This document shows positions 1 to 11,195 of a stretch of DNA of 64,000 nt, piece by piece; position 1 is the stretch's first letter, and each line of letters begins with the position of its first letter. The position numbers were made by a program, and so were the translations under genes. The notes under the pieces were generated by a model, which was not told the origin of the DNA, did not search any database, and saw only the letters and a list, made by a program, of their open reading frames with translations. The stretch covers positions 49,291 to 113,290 of the forward strand of contig CAUDNR010000424.1 in NCBI GenBank assembly GCA_958430865.1, given 5' to 3'. The DNA comes from Entrophospora sp. SA101 (lineage: Eukaryota; Glomeromycota; Glomeromycetes; Entrophosporales; Entrophosporaceae).

Positions 1-9
1 AAAGATGTA

Positions 10-310
10 ACAACTATGATTATCTAACGAATATTAAAAGATATGTGAAGGTGGGTTTGCAATTATATACAAAGCTTGGTTAAATAGTTTGAAGAGTATA
101 AATTATGAAAATAACAAATGAACTAGTATAAACAGAACTGTGTCATTAAAAAATTACATAATTCAAATTATTTATTAGTATTGGCTTCAGATTATTATTG
201 TTGTAATTAAACATTTTATTTATTATTTTAGTCCAAAATTATATGAGCTTCATGATAAAGAAAATATAATTCACATTTATTGATTAACACAAGACCCAAT
301 TACAAAAGAA
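10..310 (+). pseudogene. protein kinase relic (glycine-loop exon and part of the next exon)
   Basis: This is a decayed paralogue of the kinase gene at 27348-28753. Nucleotide similarity begins near position 10. The glycine-rich loop reads as EGGFAIIYKAW at about 47-80, and that frame runs into a stop at about 114. After an intron-like stretch ending in TTTTAG near 230, the next exon resumes with similarity to the FKNY...IIQIYGLTQDP part of the paralogue, but the glycine codon is replaced by TGA near 280. One base is also missing just before the glycine loop. The catalytic loop and C-lobe are absent. The 5' part may lie outside the window. It is a pseudogene fragment with no expected activity. 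Confidence 0.8.
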
Positions 311-800
311 TATATGGGGCATGCTGCAACAAAACCAGACAAAGTGAACATTGGTATTACCAAAGAATTTCAGGGATCAATATTGTTTTTAACATCATAA
401 TTGTATTGTGAGATCAAAAATCCGCATCTCTCACAAATCTCTTTATTTGGTTAAAATAATATTTATTTTGATTTATGGTAGTATCTAATTATTTAATTCT
501 TAATTACTCTCTCTTTATTTATGGCTGTAATAGCACTCAAGCTATTAATCTGTTTACAGGGCAAGTTTTATTTCTCCCTATCTGGTAACATTTTCTCAGC
601 AGTCCTTTGTTATCTGCCTGAGCCAGCACATCTCAATGATATTTATAATATCTTAAGTATCTGCCGTGATACTTTCTATATTATTTACTATTATATTTAT
701 GGCTCAGTCTCTTCAACTTACAATTCTGAGATTTGATATTTTTCCCAAAATTGTCCACGAGGCGCAGTAAGTTGTGGGACTAGGTGACTTGCACCATATT
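311..800. other. no gene recognised
   Basis: Positions 311-400 continue the decayed kinase reading with no recognisable kinase residues. The rest is AT-rich non-coding sequence. The 71-codon open frame at 521-736 has no splice context or domain and is probably chance. Confidence 0.6.
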
Positions 801-1083
801 CAGTGTATAAAATTCATGTGCATAACCCCCTTAAACTGTGCACAATGAGATAAATATTTTTGTGCAGACTCTAAACAAAAATTTTAAATATAGTGCACAA
901 ATTCAATGAGAACCTTTTGCATTATTACATTTTTCTATGTATAATGCACAAAAAAATCAAAAAAACTACACTACTTACAATTTTTTGTGCATACATGCAT
1001 AATTTTTAAACAACTTTTGCACAATTCCTCAAAAAATATTGTACAACATGCACAAAAATTGATCAGCAAGTTTTTATACACTG
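801..1083. mobile_element. hAT-type MITE with 8-bp target duplication
   Basis: Terminal inverted repeats start CAGTGTATAAAA at 801 and end with the complement at 1083. The flanking octamer ACCATATT (793-800 and 1084-1091) is a perfect 8-bp target-site duplication, the hAT signature. The interior has no coding capacity but holds about nine copies of TGCACAA or its complement, probably subterminal binding sites for a transposase encoded elsewhere. Confidence 0.85.
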
Positions 1084-1708
1084 ACCATATTTATTTGATT
1101 TTTTTTATTGTATTATTTAAATTAAAATAAATTTTTTTCTATCACATGACTTACAAATTCTACATTTCAGTGATACATTCATGTTAATAACAATATACTG
1201 ATATAATAATAATAATAATTAATAATACATTTTAAATGATGGCTAACTAACCTCTCTATCATCTATATTTTCTTTCATCTATGTGTTAATAAATTTGTAT
1301 TGGTATTGTTAACAAAAATAAATAATAATTTAATTATTGTCTATATAACACATGTTACTAAAGTTACTAAAGTCTTATGGAGGCATGAGTGATTTTCACC
1401 ATGAAAATCTTATACTAATTTGTAGGGTTCTGTATTTAAGAAAAAAAGAACCTTTATGTATTTAGGATGACCCTTTTAAATAAAAAGCAGACATATAACC
1501 TTTTCAGCAATGGTAAAATAAAAAACAATATGTTTGTTGTAAATAATCTAAACTTCCAAAAGGATTGCATTTATTAGGAAATTGACTAAAACCTTAGTGA
1601 TTTTTGAATCATACCAGTACTATTATCTTATTTATTTAATCTTAATTAAAAAAAAATCACATTTTGAGGACAAAATAAAGGATTTTTACCCCTTGAAATA
1701 TAAAGTTA
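1084..1708. other. no gene recognised
   Basis: AT-rich sequence with short homopolymers and an ATA/AAT-rich patch near 1200. No coding exon or structured repeat was recognised. Confidence 0.5.
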
Positions 1709-2234
1709 ATTCGTGATCTGTGAAACATCTGCAAAATTTTGCAGATCACTAATTAAAATTTTCTGGACTCCAACTTTCCCCCCAACATAACCACCCTTTA
1801 TGTTGATATAAACTAAAATTGTACTTTTAACACATGATATGAATCTTGAAGTTTAAATATGCAAATTTTCAAAGGGACTTTCTTATAAAATATTTTATGT
1901 TTATATGTAGGAGTTGCTGGATTCCTGCCTAAAATTACTATATAAAATTTAAAGGTTTGAGTAAGCAACTAAAAATATTTATGATGTAAAAATGGTTGTA
2001 GAATTAATTTTATTCAAGAAAAATATAAATATGTTATTTCTATTTAGCTTTTAATAGTTACTCTTTTTAAAATAAAATAAAAATTATCATGGTCATGTAA
2101 TTTTATTGACTCACGTTGATCACGTGAGGTAATGTCAGATTCTCAAAACTCCTGAAAAATTATAATGTTTATTACCACCACAAAAACATATTAATGATCG
2201 GCAAATTTTTGCAGTTGTTTCACAGATTACGAAT
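1709..2234. mobile_element. TIR element with TA target site (526 bp, non-coding)
   Basis: The left end ATTCGTGATCTGTGAAACA is mirrored by the complement of TGTTTCACAGATTACGAAT on the right. TA dinucleotides flank both ends (1707-1708 and 2235-2236), as in Tc1/mariner elements. A perfect palindrome, ATCTGCAAAATTTTGCAGAT, lies just inside the left end. No transposase coding is seen. Confidence 0.7.
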
Positions 2235-2389
2235 TAATATTTTTCATCTACAAGGTGCAGAATTTCATGAATACAAAAAAAATATTTTCATAATATAATA
2301 TTACAGTCAAGCTATCTTTTTTTTAATGCCACAAAATGTTGTGTGAAATATCAAAAATACAGGATATAATAGAAAATTTTTTTAACAAA

Positions 2390-5060
2390 AGTAAAACTTG
2401 GTCGCTACTTACTTTCTTCAACACAGAACAAAGGCTGATGACTTTACATATGACAAAGGAACTGAACATAAGTTATACAGGGAAGCATTAAGCTCATTAT
2501 CAAAACAACACACCCTTGCTCGTGAACTCCTTTTGAATTTTAAGGTCGAGTGTATTTATATTTTATTATCATTAATCGAGATAAGTTCAAGGGCTAGAGT
2601 AGGTTCAGAGCTAGAGTATGTTCTGGTCCCAAGACAAAATACATGACATATTGACAAATCCCGAGTAGTCAGCTGAGTAATGCCTTGGTTGGTGAGAGTG
2701 AAGTAACATCTTCCCTCGGGTGCTCCTGAATAGATTACATAGTTGCTGCTATAACGCAATTGGATGGAGACATTCCAACTGGTTGTCAGGACACATTCCA
2801 TGCTATAGTCTACTCATGCTTCTTTTTTTTTGGTTCAAAAAATAGGCCATCTAGCTTGATACTAATTTATGTTTTCTTTCCCATAAAAGAACAATAAATC
2901 CTCCATAAGTATGGATAATTTCTGGGTGCTTATAAATAAAAAACTCAATAACGAAAAATTTGAATGCATAGAGGTTAGCGAATTATTCATATTAACTGGT
3001 ATTTCGATCCAACCATTAAATTCCTAGTTTAATACTATTAATAGATCTGACTATAGCTGATGAGGTGACCCAGCACATGAAGAAATATATAAGTTCAACT
3101 ACTACCAGAGTTACCAAGAGATTTTTGGACAGATATGAAACAAGCCCATCAAAACGGTTAACAAAAGTCAGTAGTTGCTATCAATTTTGGAGCTGATTAT
3201 TAGCTTACTTAATTCAACAATTTTCTTAATTTAGATAAAATCAAGCATCGAAAATGACAAAAATGAGACACACATGTAAGTTGTTGTAGTATCATCAAAT
3301 TCATCCATTGCTATATGTGATTAATACATATCACTCATTTTGATCAAGTCAAGAGGCAATTGAAAACAATCCATTTTTAGCATCCGAGGATGAGGTGTGG
3401 TAGTTTGCATTGAGAATGCTTTTTTCAAATTCTGATTATCCATAGAAACTGAAATCATAGATATAATTACCAATAATTTCTAACCAGTATGGCCGTATGG
3501 TTCTTTTTTAGAAGCACGAATCGCCATGTTATACAGCTGAAGAACAAAATGAAATCCAAGATGCAATCAAAAAATTGCTAGAGGTCGATCATTCTTTTGC
3601 AGCATCTATGATGCGATTCTCAGATGTAAGTTGAAGATAACTGGCTTTTTTTCCATTTGTTCAAACTTAATATTATTATTAATTTCAGGTTAGAACTACA
3701 AATGAATTACGAAAGATTTTAGAAGAAACTTCCTTTAAAGATAGGAATGAGCCTTATGATTGAGTGAAACATTACGATGCTGAATGGGCTGAAATTGTGA
3801 TGAGGAAGTTGTGTGTATTTTTTTATTATTAGCAATGTCATTACAAAGTCTTAATAACTTATATTTTTATTTATTACCAAAGTCTTACATATTATGAAGA
3901 CCCTAATGAAACACTGCAAAAGCAACATCTCGAGTCCTGGTATGACATAAATGTGTGGTCCCTTATTGTCAATCATGGTCTCTCTGATGTGATTGGATTG
4001 GAAATGGTCAGGTACATGTCTCCTGTAATTGTCATAACTACTTCTGTGTATTATTAGACTCTTTGATTTACTTCTTTCTAAAGACTAGTGCTGTAATCCA
4101 AAAAAGGAAAAGTATGGTTGCAAAAGTGGCCACAAAAGTAATTGCAACCACTTTTTATATGCCATAAATACAATTACTACCTTTATGGCACCAGACTTTA
4201 CTTCTTTTATAGAAAGGAATTGTCAAGTATAGCTGTAGCCATGAGAAAAAACTCAAGGAGAACATGTACACATCACAAAAAACCAAAACATAAAAAGATG
4301 GTATATCAGATGGATGGGATACTCCAAATGTATATTGATGGGGCTGAGTATGGAGCAATTGAAGTGGCCCAAGAAGTTTGATGCAACCAAATTGTTGACT
4401 GATGGGTTTAAACTAACGAAAGCTATGCATGACATCATTGTATACCTGAGTGAACAAGCTCATTTTGAAGAAACAAAAGTAAGACAACTACGAGTTGCTG
4501 GCATGCTTCACATGGGTAAGTAAATAATTAATCTGCAGTCTTTAGCACTTTTTCCAAAGTAAACTGATTTGATTTGACTTATAGGTCTCAAATTGCAAGT
4601 TTTGCAAATGAGTAGTCCTAAAGGGCAGTGTTGTGCCATTTATGGTTCCAATAAAATTTCATTGGAGCATTCTAATAAATTCCAATTGGAATTGGAACAT
4701 TCCAAATGTGGTTCCAATGAAGTTAACCAATGAAATTCAATTATAGTGTCATACACACGAATTTTATTAGTTAATATCAATTGAAGATCTACATTGGAAC
4801 ATTCCAATAGCATTACAATGTTCCAATTGCACAACACTGCTAAAGGGTATGTGGCAATATTAAGCCAAGAGAAGCTCCTTGAGGTGCCAGTTACAGTCGA
4901 AAAAATAAAAGACCTTATCAGGGTGTTGGCTAATGTGCGGAGGCTGAAAGTATGTTTTTACCCTCATTTTGTTTTTAAGTTCAACAGCAAAATGCATTAT
5001 TTTCACTCGTTATCTTTATTTGAAAATAGAAAAAGATCATAGATTGCATGAGTACAGTAA
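2390..5060 (+). pseudogene. decayed multi-exon gene of unknown function
   Basis: Exon-like blocks with protein-like composition occur at about 2398-2545, 3050-3190, 3510-3625, 3690-3815, 3890-4010, 4215-4515 and 4585-4950, separated by AT-rich introns. Residues visible in the last blocks include FDATKLLTDGFKLTKAMHD and EKLLEVPVTVEKIKDLIRVL. I do not know the family with certainty; it resembles a dispersed gene family of this fungal group. Damage is clear: an in-frame TGA near 3762, a frameshift near 4370 (the reading passes from GAIEVAQEV-stop to WPKKFDATKL) and a hAT MITE at 4626-4839 inside a coding exon. It lies upstream of the split gene whose C-terminus is at 5292-5346. Confidence 0.65.
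4626..4839. mobile_element. hAT MITE inserted in a coding exon
   Basis: The 214-bp element begins CAGTGTTGTGC and ends with the exact complement. It is flanked by a perfect 8-bp target duplication, CTAAAGGG (4618-4625 and 4840-4847). Removing the element and one TSD copy gives a continuous frame across the site (SSPKG then YVAILSQEK), so the target was a coding exon. The interior is rich in repeated GGAACATTCCAAT-like motifs in both orientations. Confidence 0.93.
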
Positions 5061-5291
5061 GCATAAGAACCCAAGATCAAGCAGATTTCTTGTGAGAAAT
5101 AATGGGTACAAAGACTCCACCACCTACAATTACTTTTCCACAGTCTATTGATACATAATAAAGTTTGATAGATAAATTAAGTATTGTTGTAGGATGCATA
5201 TAAGATAACAGATAGATAATCTTGAAGTTCTTTATCAAGCAATGCTTGCATATCTGGTGTGATTCAAAAAGTTCTTGAATCTGTAATGAAT

Positions 5292-5346
5292 TTAATTTTG
5301 ATGTAACCAAGGGTCTTCAATAACCTGTATATTATTAGTGGGATCA
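5292..5346 (-). pseudogene. displaced C-terminal 17 codons of the split gene at 25429-26546
   Basis: Read on the minus strand from the TSD, this piece continues the gene that is broken at 25429. Joining ...FNFD with the piece beyond the repeat gives PTNNIQVIEDPWLHQN followed by a TAA stop. The phase is correct when one GATCA copy is removed. The continuation is an inference from frame, composition and the shared TSD, since I cannot compare with an intact relative here. Confidence 0.65.
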
Positions 5347-5850
5347 TGTAAACGTTCAAATAATTATCATGATTATTTACAAACATTTAGATATTTATTT
5401 AACACTGATAATTTTATTGTTGTAAAATTATAAAAAAGTTATCTTTATTTGTTTGAATTTTACATCTTTAAATAATAAAAATATAATTCTTAAAATACAA
5501 ATATAAATCATAAAGAAAGACATAAATAAATAATCTATATATTGTATGGAAGCTTATAGACTTCCCGGAAAGTATTGATCATAATTAAAGATAACTTCTT
5601 GATTATAAATAATATAAATGAAATATATAATAATATTATTATATTCCCCACAATATAACATAACAATATAATATCCACATTCCTTAATAAAAATAATAAT
5701 GATAATAATAATAATATGTATAATTCTTTAACCAAAAATCCTGATTGCCAAGTAACTTAAATTAAACGATAAAAAAAGAATTCCTCTTACCAAATATGGT
5801 AATAAAATTAAATGCCATTTGTGTGACATATTATTTCGAGGATTGTTACA
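5347..5850. repeat. LTR-like direct repeat, copy 1 (504 bp)
   Basis: It starts TGTAAACG and ends GATTGTTACA. It matches 24911-25428 in the same orientation over its full length, with roughly a dozen substitutions and several small indels by eye. The open frame seen on the minus strand at 5728-5913 crosses the repeat edge and is not considered a gene. Confidence 0.85.
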
Positions 5851-6724
5851 CACTTCTACTAAAATATTGTTAGCAAATTCATATTTTTTTATTGGATTCT
5901 TTTTTTTCAACAAATTGAAGGTTTTTGGTTATTGATTTTTTTATATATATATATACATATGCACATACATTTGTATGTTTGCATATATTATCATAAGTAA
6001 AATTGCTAAAATTACAATTAAAATAAGATACATTATTCAATAAATTCAACTAGTGATAATTAGTAATTCATGTTCCATTTTTTACATTAATAGATAATCT
6101 AATGAATTTGTCCTTTTGCTAAGATTGAATAATTAGGATCTGTGTCTTTAAGAGTTTTAGCCATAATATGTATGATGTACTTCCATTGCATTCAATTGAT
6201 ACGAATCATCATAAATAAAAAGTTTGATTTTTTTGAAAGAACAATTTATAATTATTTATATAAAGGTTTTCAAATGCTGAATAAATAAAATTTTATTACA
6301 TGATAACTTTACTATCACTATATTCTTTTACATATAAAACATAAAGAAATTAGAAAAATTCCAAGTAATGTTTAGACTCCTCCAATTAATACTAAGAAAT
6401 AGGCAGCTTTTACTAAGTAAATGAAACATTACTAAGTAGTAAGTAACTTTAGACTAGTAATAATTTGGAGTGAATAGCATATATGAAAGAAATAATACCT
6501 TTTACTAAGGGATTAGTATTGGTTACTATGGGATTAGTATGGTTTTTTGAAGAAATTAAAAGTTTTTACTAAATTATTTTGCTTGAAATTTTACAAGAAA
6601 TTAAAGGGTTTTATAATCTACATATGGACGTGTTTTGCATAACTTTTATTATGCAACTTCTATAATTCAAATTTTTGAGCCGTCGATCTAATATAAATTG
6701 ACACGTGATTCCCCTACCCTTAAT
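5851..6724. other. no gene recognised
   Basis: AT-rich sequence just inside LTR copy 1. No primer-binding site or coding exon was found. The minus-strand sequence immediately outside the repeat (AGTAGAAGTG) is mildly purine-rich and could be a weak polypurine tract, which is not convincing alone. Confidence 0.5.
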
Positions 6725-7375
6725 CTAGGGGTATGGGGGTTCAACAAGAATGTTACACACCACTAATTCACAAAACCAAAACTGTCCACCCTTGAAATTC
6801 ACAAAATTTTATACAAAATAATGTTTTTGCTTTGTAAACTTTTCAAATAAAATAAATACACTTTTTGATCCAAAAAAATTTCATTCCTTGAGGTGAAAGA
6901 GAAGTAGTGGTCATGTTTTTTTTTTTTGATAAAAGAAGAGTTCAATATTTAAATAAAATAAAGCCCTTTGATTTTTCTTTATTGTAATTAGGAAAGATCT
7001 TTTATTAAAGCTTTGAAAAAAAATTTTTTTATGCTTATATTTATTGGAAATATCTTCTAAAATATGTTTCTACCAGTTTATGGCATTCAACCTTTCTTTT
7101 TAACAATATTTTTACTATCTTATGACCTGGTCCTTGTATATCTTGGAAAAGAAAAAAAATATAAATAATTTTTTATATCAAATAAATATCTTGGAGATAA
7201 TATAAAGTTGGGTTTTTTTGGAGTCATGTTTGTATAATCATTTTTTTGATTACAGGGGTGTTTTATTTTCAATTTTTTAAAGTTTATTAGTAAAGCATAT
7301 GAAATTGATATAGTGGACAGTTTTAGAAAATGAAATCATACTGTGTAACATTCTTGTTGAACCCCCATACCCTAG
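6725..7375. mobile_element. TIR element with 7-bp target duplication
   Basis: Near-perfect inverted ends of about 34 bp start CTAGGG(G)TATGGGGGTT and run through a shared GTTACACA block. Sequence ending AAACTGTCCAC follows further in on both sides. The heptamer CCTTAAT flanks the element at 6718-6724 and 7376-7382. The interior is AT-rich and non-coding. The superfamily is uncertain because 7 bp is not a standard TSD length. Confidence 0.75.
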
Positions 7376-7700
7376 CCTTAATTTAAAAAATTCTTTGTTG
7401 CCCAATCATCATTTTTTTATAACTTAGTATAATAAATAGAATTATACCCAAAACCATCAATGATTTATTGTCAACAAAAATGGAATTTTTGGTTATCAAT
7501 AAAAATAGAATTATGCTCAAAAACATCAATAAAAAATGGAATTATTCTAATATATTTGTTAATAATAAATATTAAATTAATACAGTCATACCTCTTTGTA
7601 TCCCCCCTTTTGTATCAGTACTTTTGTGGGATATAATTGAGGTGGGATATATCTCAAGCAGTTGATCATTTCATGTGACTTTTAATTTAAAATAAAATTT

Positions 7701-7875
7701 TTATTCAATATTAATATCAATAAATTCTGTCAATAAGGATTGATGCTTTGCTTTATCTACAGAACTATTTAAATGTTTTATTAATTCACTGACATATTTG
7801 ACATCTTTTTTTGTAGCAAAGTCTTGTTGTTCTAAGAATCTTTTTGCAGTTTCAAATGCTTTTCTTCCTTCTTAT
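7701..7875 (-). pseudogene. pogo/CENP-B-type transposase C-terminal relic
   Basis: The minus-strand reading contains KAFETAKRFLEQQ, then DVKYVSELIKHLNSS, then LLTEFIDINIE and a stop at 7701. A helical tail with an ...LTEF-type ending is usual at the C-terminus of fungal pogo/Tigger DDE transposases. The DDE catalytic core and CENP-B DNA-binding domain are missing, so it cannot act. A stop codon lies just upstream of the relic. Confidence 0.6.
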
Positions 7876-8056
7876 ATAGAAATAATAAATTCCATTTTTA
7901 TGGATTTATAAATTTTATTGAGTTTTATTTTTATTATTCAATTCTTAGGATAAAAGAATATGTACATATTATGACCAAGTTTTTTATACATGTAAAAAAA
8001 ATACTTTGCCACAACTATGAAAAAACAGATATTTTTTTATTGTTAAAAGAAATCAG

Positions 8057-8290
8057 CCATGTCTTTCTTTGTTGTTAAACTAATCAACCAAGCCTCCACC
8101 AAAAAAAAAAATTTGATGATTATTTCTTTGTTGTTAAAGGAATCAACAAACTCACCACCAAAAAAGGAGATTAATTTCTTTGTTATTTGTTAAAGGAATC
8201 AACCAACTCACCACCAAAGAAAAAAGAATAATTGATGAATAATTTCTTTGTTGTTAAAGAAATCAACCAAGTCACCACCATAAAAAAAAT
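8057..8290. repeat. minisatellite of ~60-bp units inside the pogo-like element
   Basis: Four imperfect copies of a unit with the core TTTCTTTGTTGTTAAA followed by AATCAACCAA and CTCACCACCAAAAA. Spacing varies from about 55 to 75 bp. Confidence 0.75.
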
Positions 8291-8781
8291 CATTGTCATT
8301 AATATTAAGAAATCAAAATGATGCCAAAAAAAATTTGTAAAATTTATTGTAAATGTTAGTTTACACTTGTATATCATTTACAAATAAGGTTAAAATGGGG
8401 ATATACAGTGCCAAAAAATTGGGGATAGGGATATAACTCAATGGAATATAAATGAGGTAAAGTTTATATTAAAATAATATAGGGAAATCTGTCACAGCTC
8501 ATATGTGGGATTTAATTGAGGTTGGGATATAAACAAGGGGGGATACAAAAGAGGTATGACTGTATATTATTATTATTTTTTCAATTTATTACACGAATAG
8601 ATTATTGGCTACCTTTAAAAACAAGTTTGAAATTCTTTCTTTTTACATTTCTTTAAGGTTTTCTTCTTTAGAGCATCTACCATTAGATTCTTTTATGGTA
8701 TTTTTTGATGGATATTCATAAACTTTACAGTAACTAGGGAATATAAGGAGTTAATTGAGTTATTGAGTTATTGAGTTTATA

Positions 8782-8916
8782 CATGAAGTCAAAACTATTT
8801 CAACCATTTGCAGATCTGGTCAAAATAGGGTCAAAATAAGGTTGAAACTGATTTTTACTATGTAGTTGCTTCAAGTTGAAACATTCCAGCTTTGGGGTTT
8901 TAATTTTGACTTCATG
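8782..8916. mobile_element. 135-bp MITE, CATGAAGT family
   Basis: Inverted ends CATGAAGTCAAAA are flanked by TA at 8780-8781 and 8917-8918. The same terminal sequence bounds the larger element at 51208-51707. Confidence 0.75.
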
Positions 8917-9868
8917 TATAATTGAGTTATATAGCAATAGAAATTTGAAAATTTTTCATTACCCCATTGTGTATGTTTTTGTTTATGATCAAAGTTTTTG
9001 AATAAAAATTTTTTGCAAAACAAGAGGTTGAATGAGTTAAGAGAGAAGTGGAAGGTTATGAAAACGAAAAGAAGGAATTAGCCATTCTTTAAATATATTT
9101 TTAGAAGCCTGTTAATCAATCAATACAAAAAAAAAAATTCATTACACAAAATGAAATGCCAAATTATTCTCTATACAAATCCTAATAACAAAAGGGATTG
9201 ATTATCCTTCAGATGACAGATTGTAACGTCCACATTTCATAAATAATTCTTGTGTTCAATATATATTTAATGGACAGAAGGATTTGACAGGTTTATTTTA
9301 GTAAATTATGTTCACAACTAAATCTTATTTTAGAAATCATTAGTTTAATCATTTGACATTTTTCTTAATGGTGGCATTAATCATTCAATTTTTAAGAATT
9401 TGCAAGATGATTAATTTGATTTTTAAAAGGTTTTGTTGTAATTAATATTAATGATACTCATTTACAGTCAAATACAAACTTCATTGTTTTAAAAAGTATT
9501 TTGAGATCAAATCCACATCTCACAGTGAAACTCGATATTTTATTTATTTAAATGCAAACAATGTTAATACAATTTCTTCCAATTTATTTATATTTAAATC
9601 ATAACAACAATTTCCACAAAGGTATATTATGCTTTACTCTCAAAATTATTTTTCACTATCATTAAACAATTCTTTATACTAAGAAATACTAAACACTATC
9701 TTTATATTTTACACTATATATCCTGATCATGTTTCTTGGTGGGTGCCCTTCTAGCTGTTTTCCTCTTTGCTACCAAGTCAGGTATGTCTCCAAACTTCAT
9801 TAAATAAAATTTATTAAATATTACCTCATTAAAAGATAAGAAAAGAAATAAAAAATAATAAAAATAGG
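8917..9868. other. no gene recognised
   Basis: AT-rich non-coding sequence with poly-A/T runs. No exon-like block was seen. The open frame at 9714-9917 (minus) overlaps a MITE terminus and is rejected. Confidence 0.5.
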
Positions 9869-9992
9869 GAATTGTTATTCGCACCCTTCCCGTGACTAAG
9901 TGTAGTAATGTGACCAATGAATGGCTTTAAAATGTGATGATTTTATTGGTTCATCTTTGTCTTAGTCACGGGAGGGGTGCGAATAACAATTC
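9869..9992. mobile_element. 124-bp hairpin MITE
   Basis: The two ends are inverted repeats of about 32 bp (GAATTGTTATTCGCACCC then TCCCGTGACTAAG) with one mismatch. The loop contains a GTGACCAATGAATGG-type spacer. I could not assign a clear target duplication. Confidence 0.8.
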
Positions 9993-11085
9993 TGTAAATT
10001 TATTTGTTTATCTGTTATAGTATGATCATCATTAACAATATTCTTATAATATATATGCCTGCAATCCAACAAAGTTGTTGCAAAGGCAGTTACGACTAGG
10101 CTTTGCAATCATTTTTATATGATGTAAAGGTGGTCAACCATCTAAACTATCTTAAATAAATAAAAATCAATAAAGCCTAGATAAAAATATATTGTTATTA
10201 ACAAATTAATTTACATGAATAAATATAGTAATGGTGATTCTGAATATACTTAATAATAAGATTTGCACCAACATGGCTTTCTGGATATTCCTTCATACAA
10301 ACATAATGGTCTAACATTTATGTTAAAAATTAAAAAAAAGGATTTTAAGCCGATAATTCTCCTATGTATTAAAAAAAACTAGTATGTAAAGTTGTGTGGA
10401 TCCTTAAAATATATATTCAGAAGAATTTATTTTGACTATATATTATTATTAAAAAAATTTTTATTTTCACAAAGCACGACATGTCACGTTAAATCGTTTG
10501 TAACATATATGAATTGATCAACTAGGGGGTTCCAAATTTGGTAAAATACTTGACTGTATTTTACAGTAGGATTGGTATATAATTAATATGATTTAATAAT
10601 AAAGTCATTTAATTTGGTTATTAATTTCATGTAAATTTTGATTTGATTTTGATTTTGATTTTGATTTTGATTTTCGATTTTAATTTCAGATTTCACTAGA
10701 GATCTTTCGATTTTGACAACTTGAGTAATTTTATTAGTGGTTGTACCTGTTGTAAGTTAGCCAATCAAATAGGGATTTTAATTGGCTAATTTAATTTTCA
10801 CGACAGTGAAACCTTTGTTTCAACGAATTATAGATTGAATTTTTAAAAATCTTGCTACACATTACTAGTTATAAAATTCGTTGAAACGCGATTAGTAATC
10901 ATGTTTCAACGAACTTTGAACGAAAATTTCTTATATGTCCAGCCACACTTTGTTGTAACAAGGTTATAGTGTATGTAAATTTCAAATTCATACCCACTAA
11001 TATTCAACCAATTAAATTTAATAACATCCAGAGATTCAATGCTAAAAATTTTATTAATAAGAAATTATAAAATATTCAAATTATT
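9993..11085. other. no gene; dispersed repeat and GATTTT microsatellite
   Basis: The stretch includes the dispersed repeat at 10390-10560, a (GATTTT)n tract near 10640-10680, and a short region near 10800-10920 where GTTTCAACGAA recurs in both orientations, possibly subterminal repeats of a degraded hAT element. No gene was recognised. Confidence 0.5.
10390..10560. repeat. dispersed repeat, copy 1
   Basis: Same-orientation similarity to 26690-26870. Shared blocks include GATCCTTAAA, ATATATTCA.AAGAATTT, CACGTTAAA, ATATGAATTGATC and TTCCAAATTTGG. The copies are diverged. One is inside the 20-kb insertion and the other lies upstream of the split gene. Confidence 0.65.
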
Positions 11086-11195
11086 TTAATCTGAAAACAT
11101 TCTATCAAAATTACCAATAAAATTAAGTTTTGTTCTTTTTAAGGTCATTGTATTTCCAGCTTGACTAAATAATCGCTCACTTGGGAATGGATGTT
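11086..11195 (-). pseudogene. hAT transposase C-terminal dimerisation relic
   Basis: The minus-strand translation contains HPFPSERLFSQAGNTMTLKR followed by TKLNFIGNFDRMFSD and a stop. This matches the conserved hAT C-terminal signature (SERxFSxAGxxxxxxRxxL). Upstream the frame is broken and no RNase H-like core was recognised, so only the dimerisation tail survives. Confidence 0.75.

Larger units (their letters stand above)
7583..8562. mobile_element. pogo/Tigger-like element, internally deleted
   Basis: The ends are CAGTCATACCTCTTTGTATC and, on the complement of the right side, CAGTCATACCTCTTTTGTATC, typical of pogo-type TIRs. TA flanks both ends (7581-7582 and 8563-8564). Similarity continues inward through GGGATAT and TCAATT blocks. 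It keeps a C-terminal transposase relic (7701-7875, minus) and a four-copy internal tandem repeat (8057-8290). Confidence 0.85.

Noticed and set aside
5728..5913. 61-codon minus-strand frame at the edge of LTR copy 1
   Set aside because: The frame crosses the repeat boundary and is not kept in LTR copy 2, so it is not a conserved element gene.
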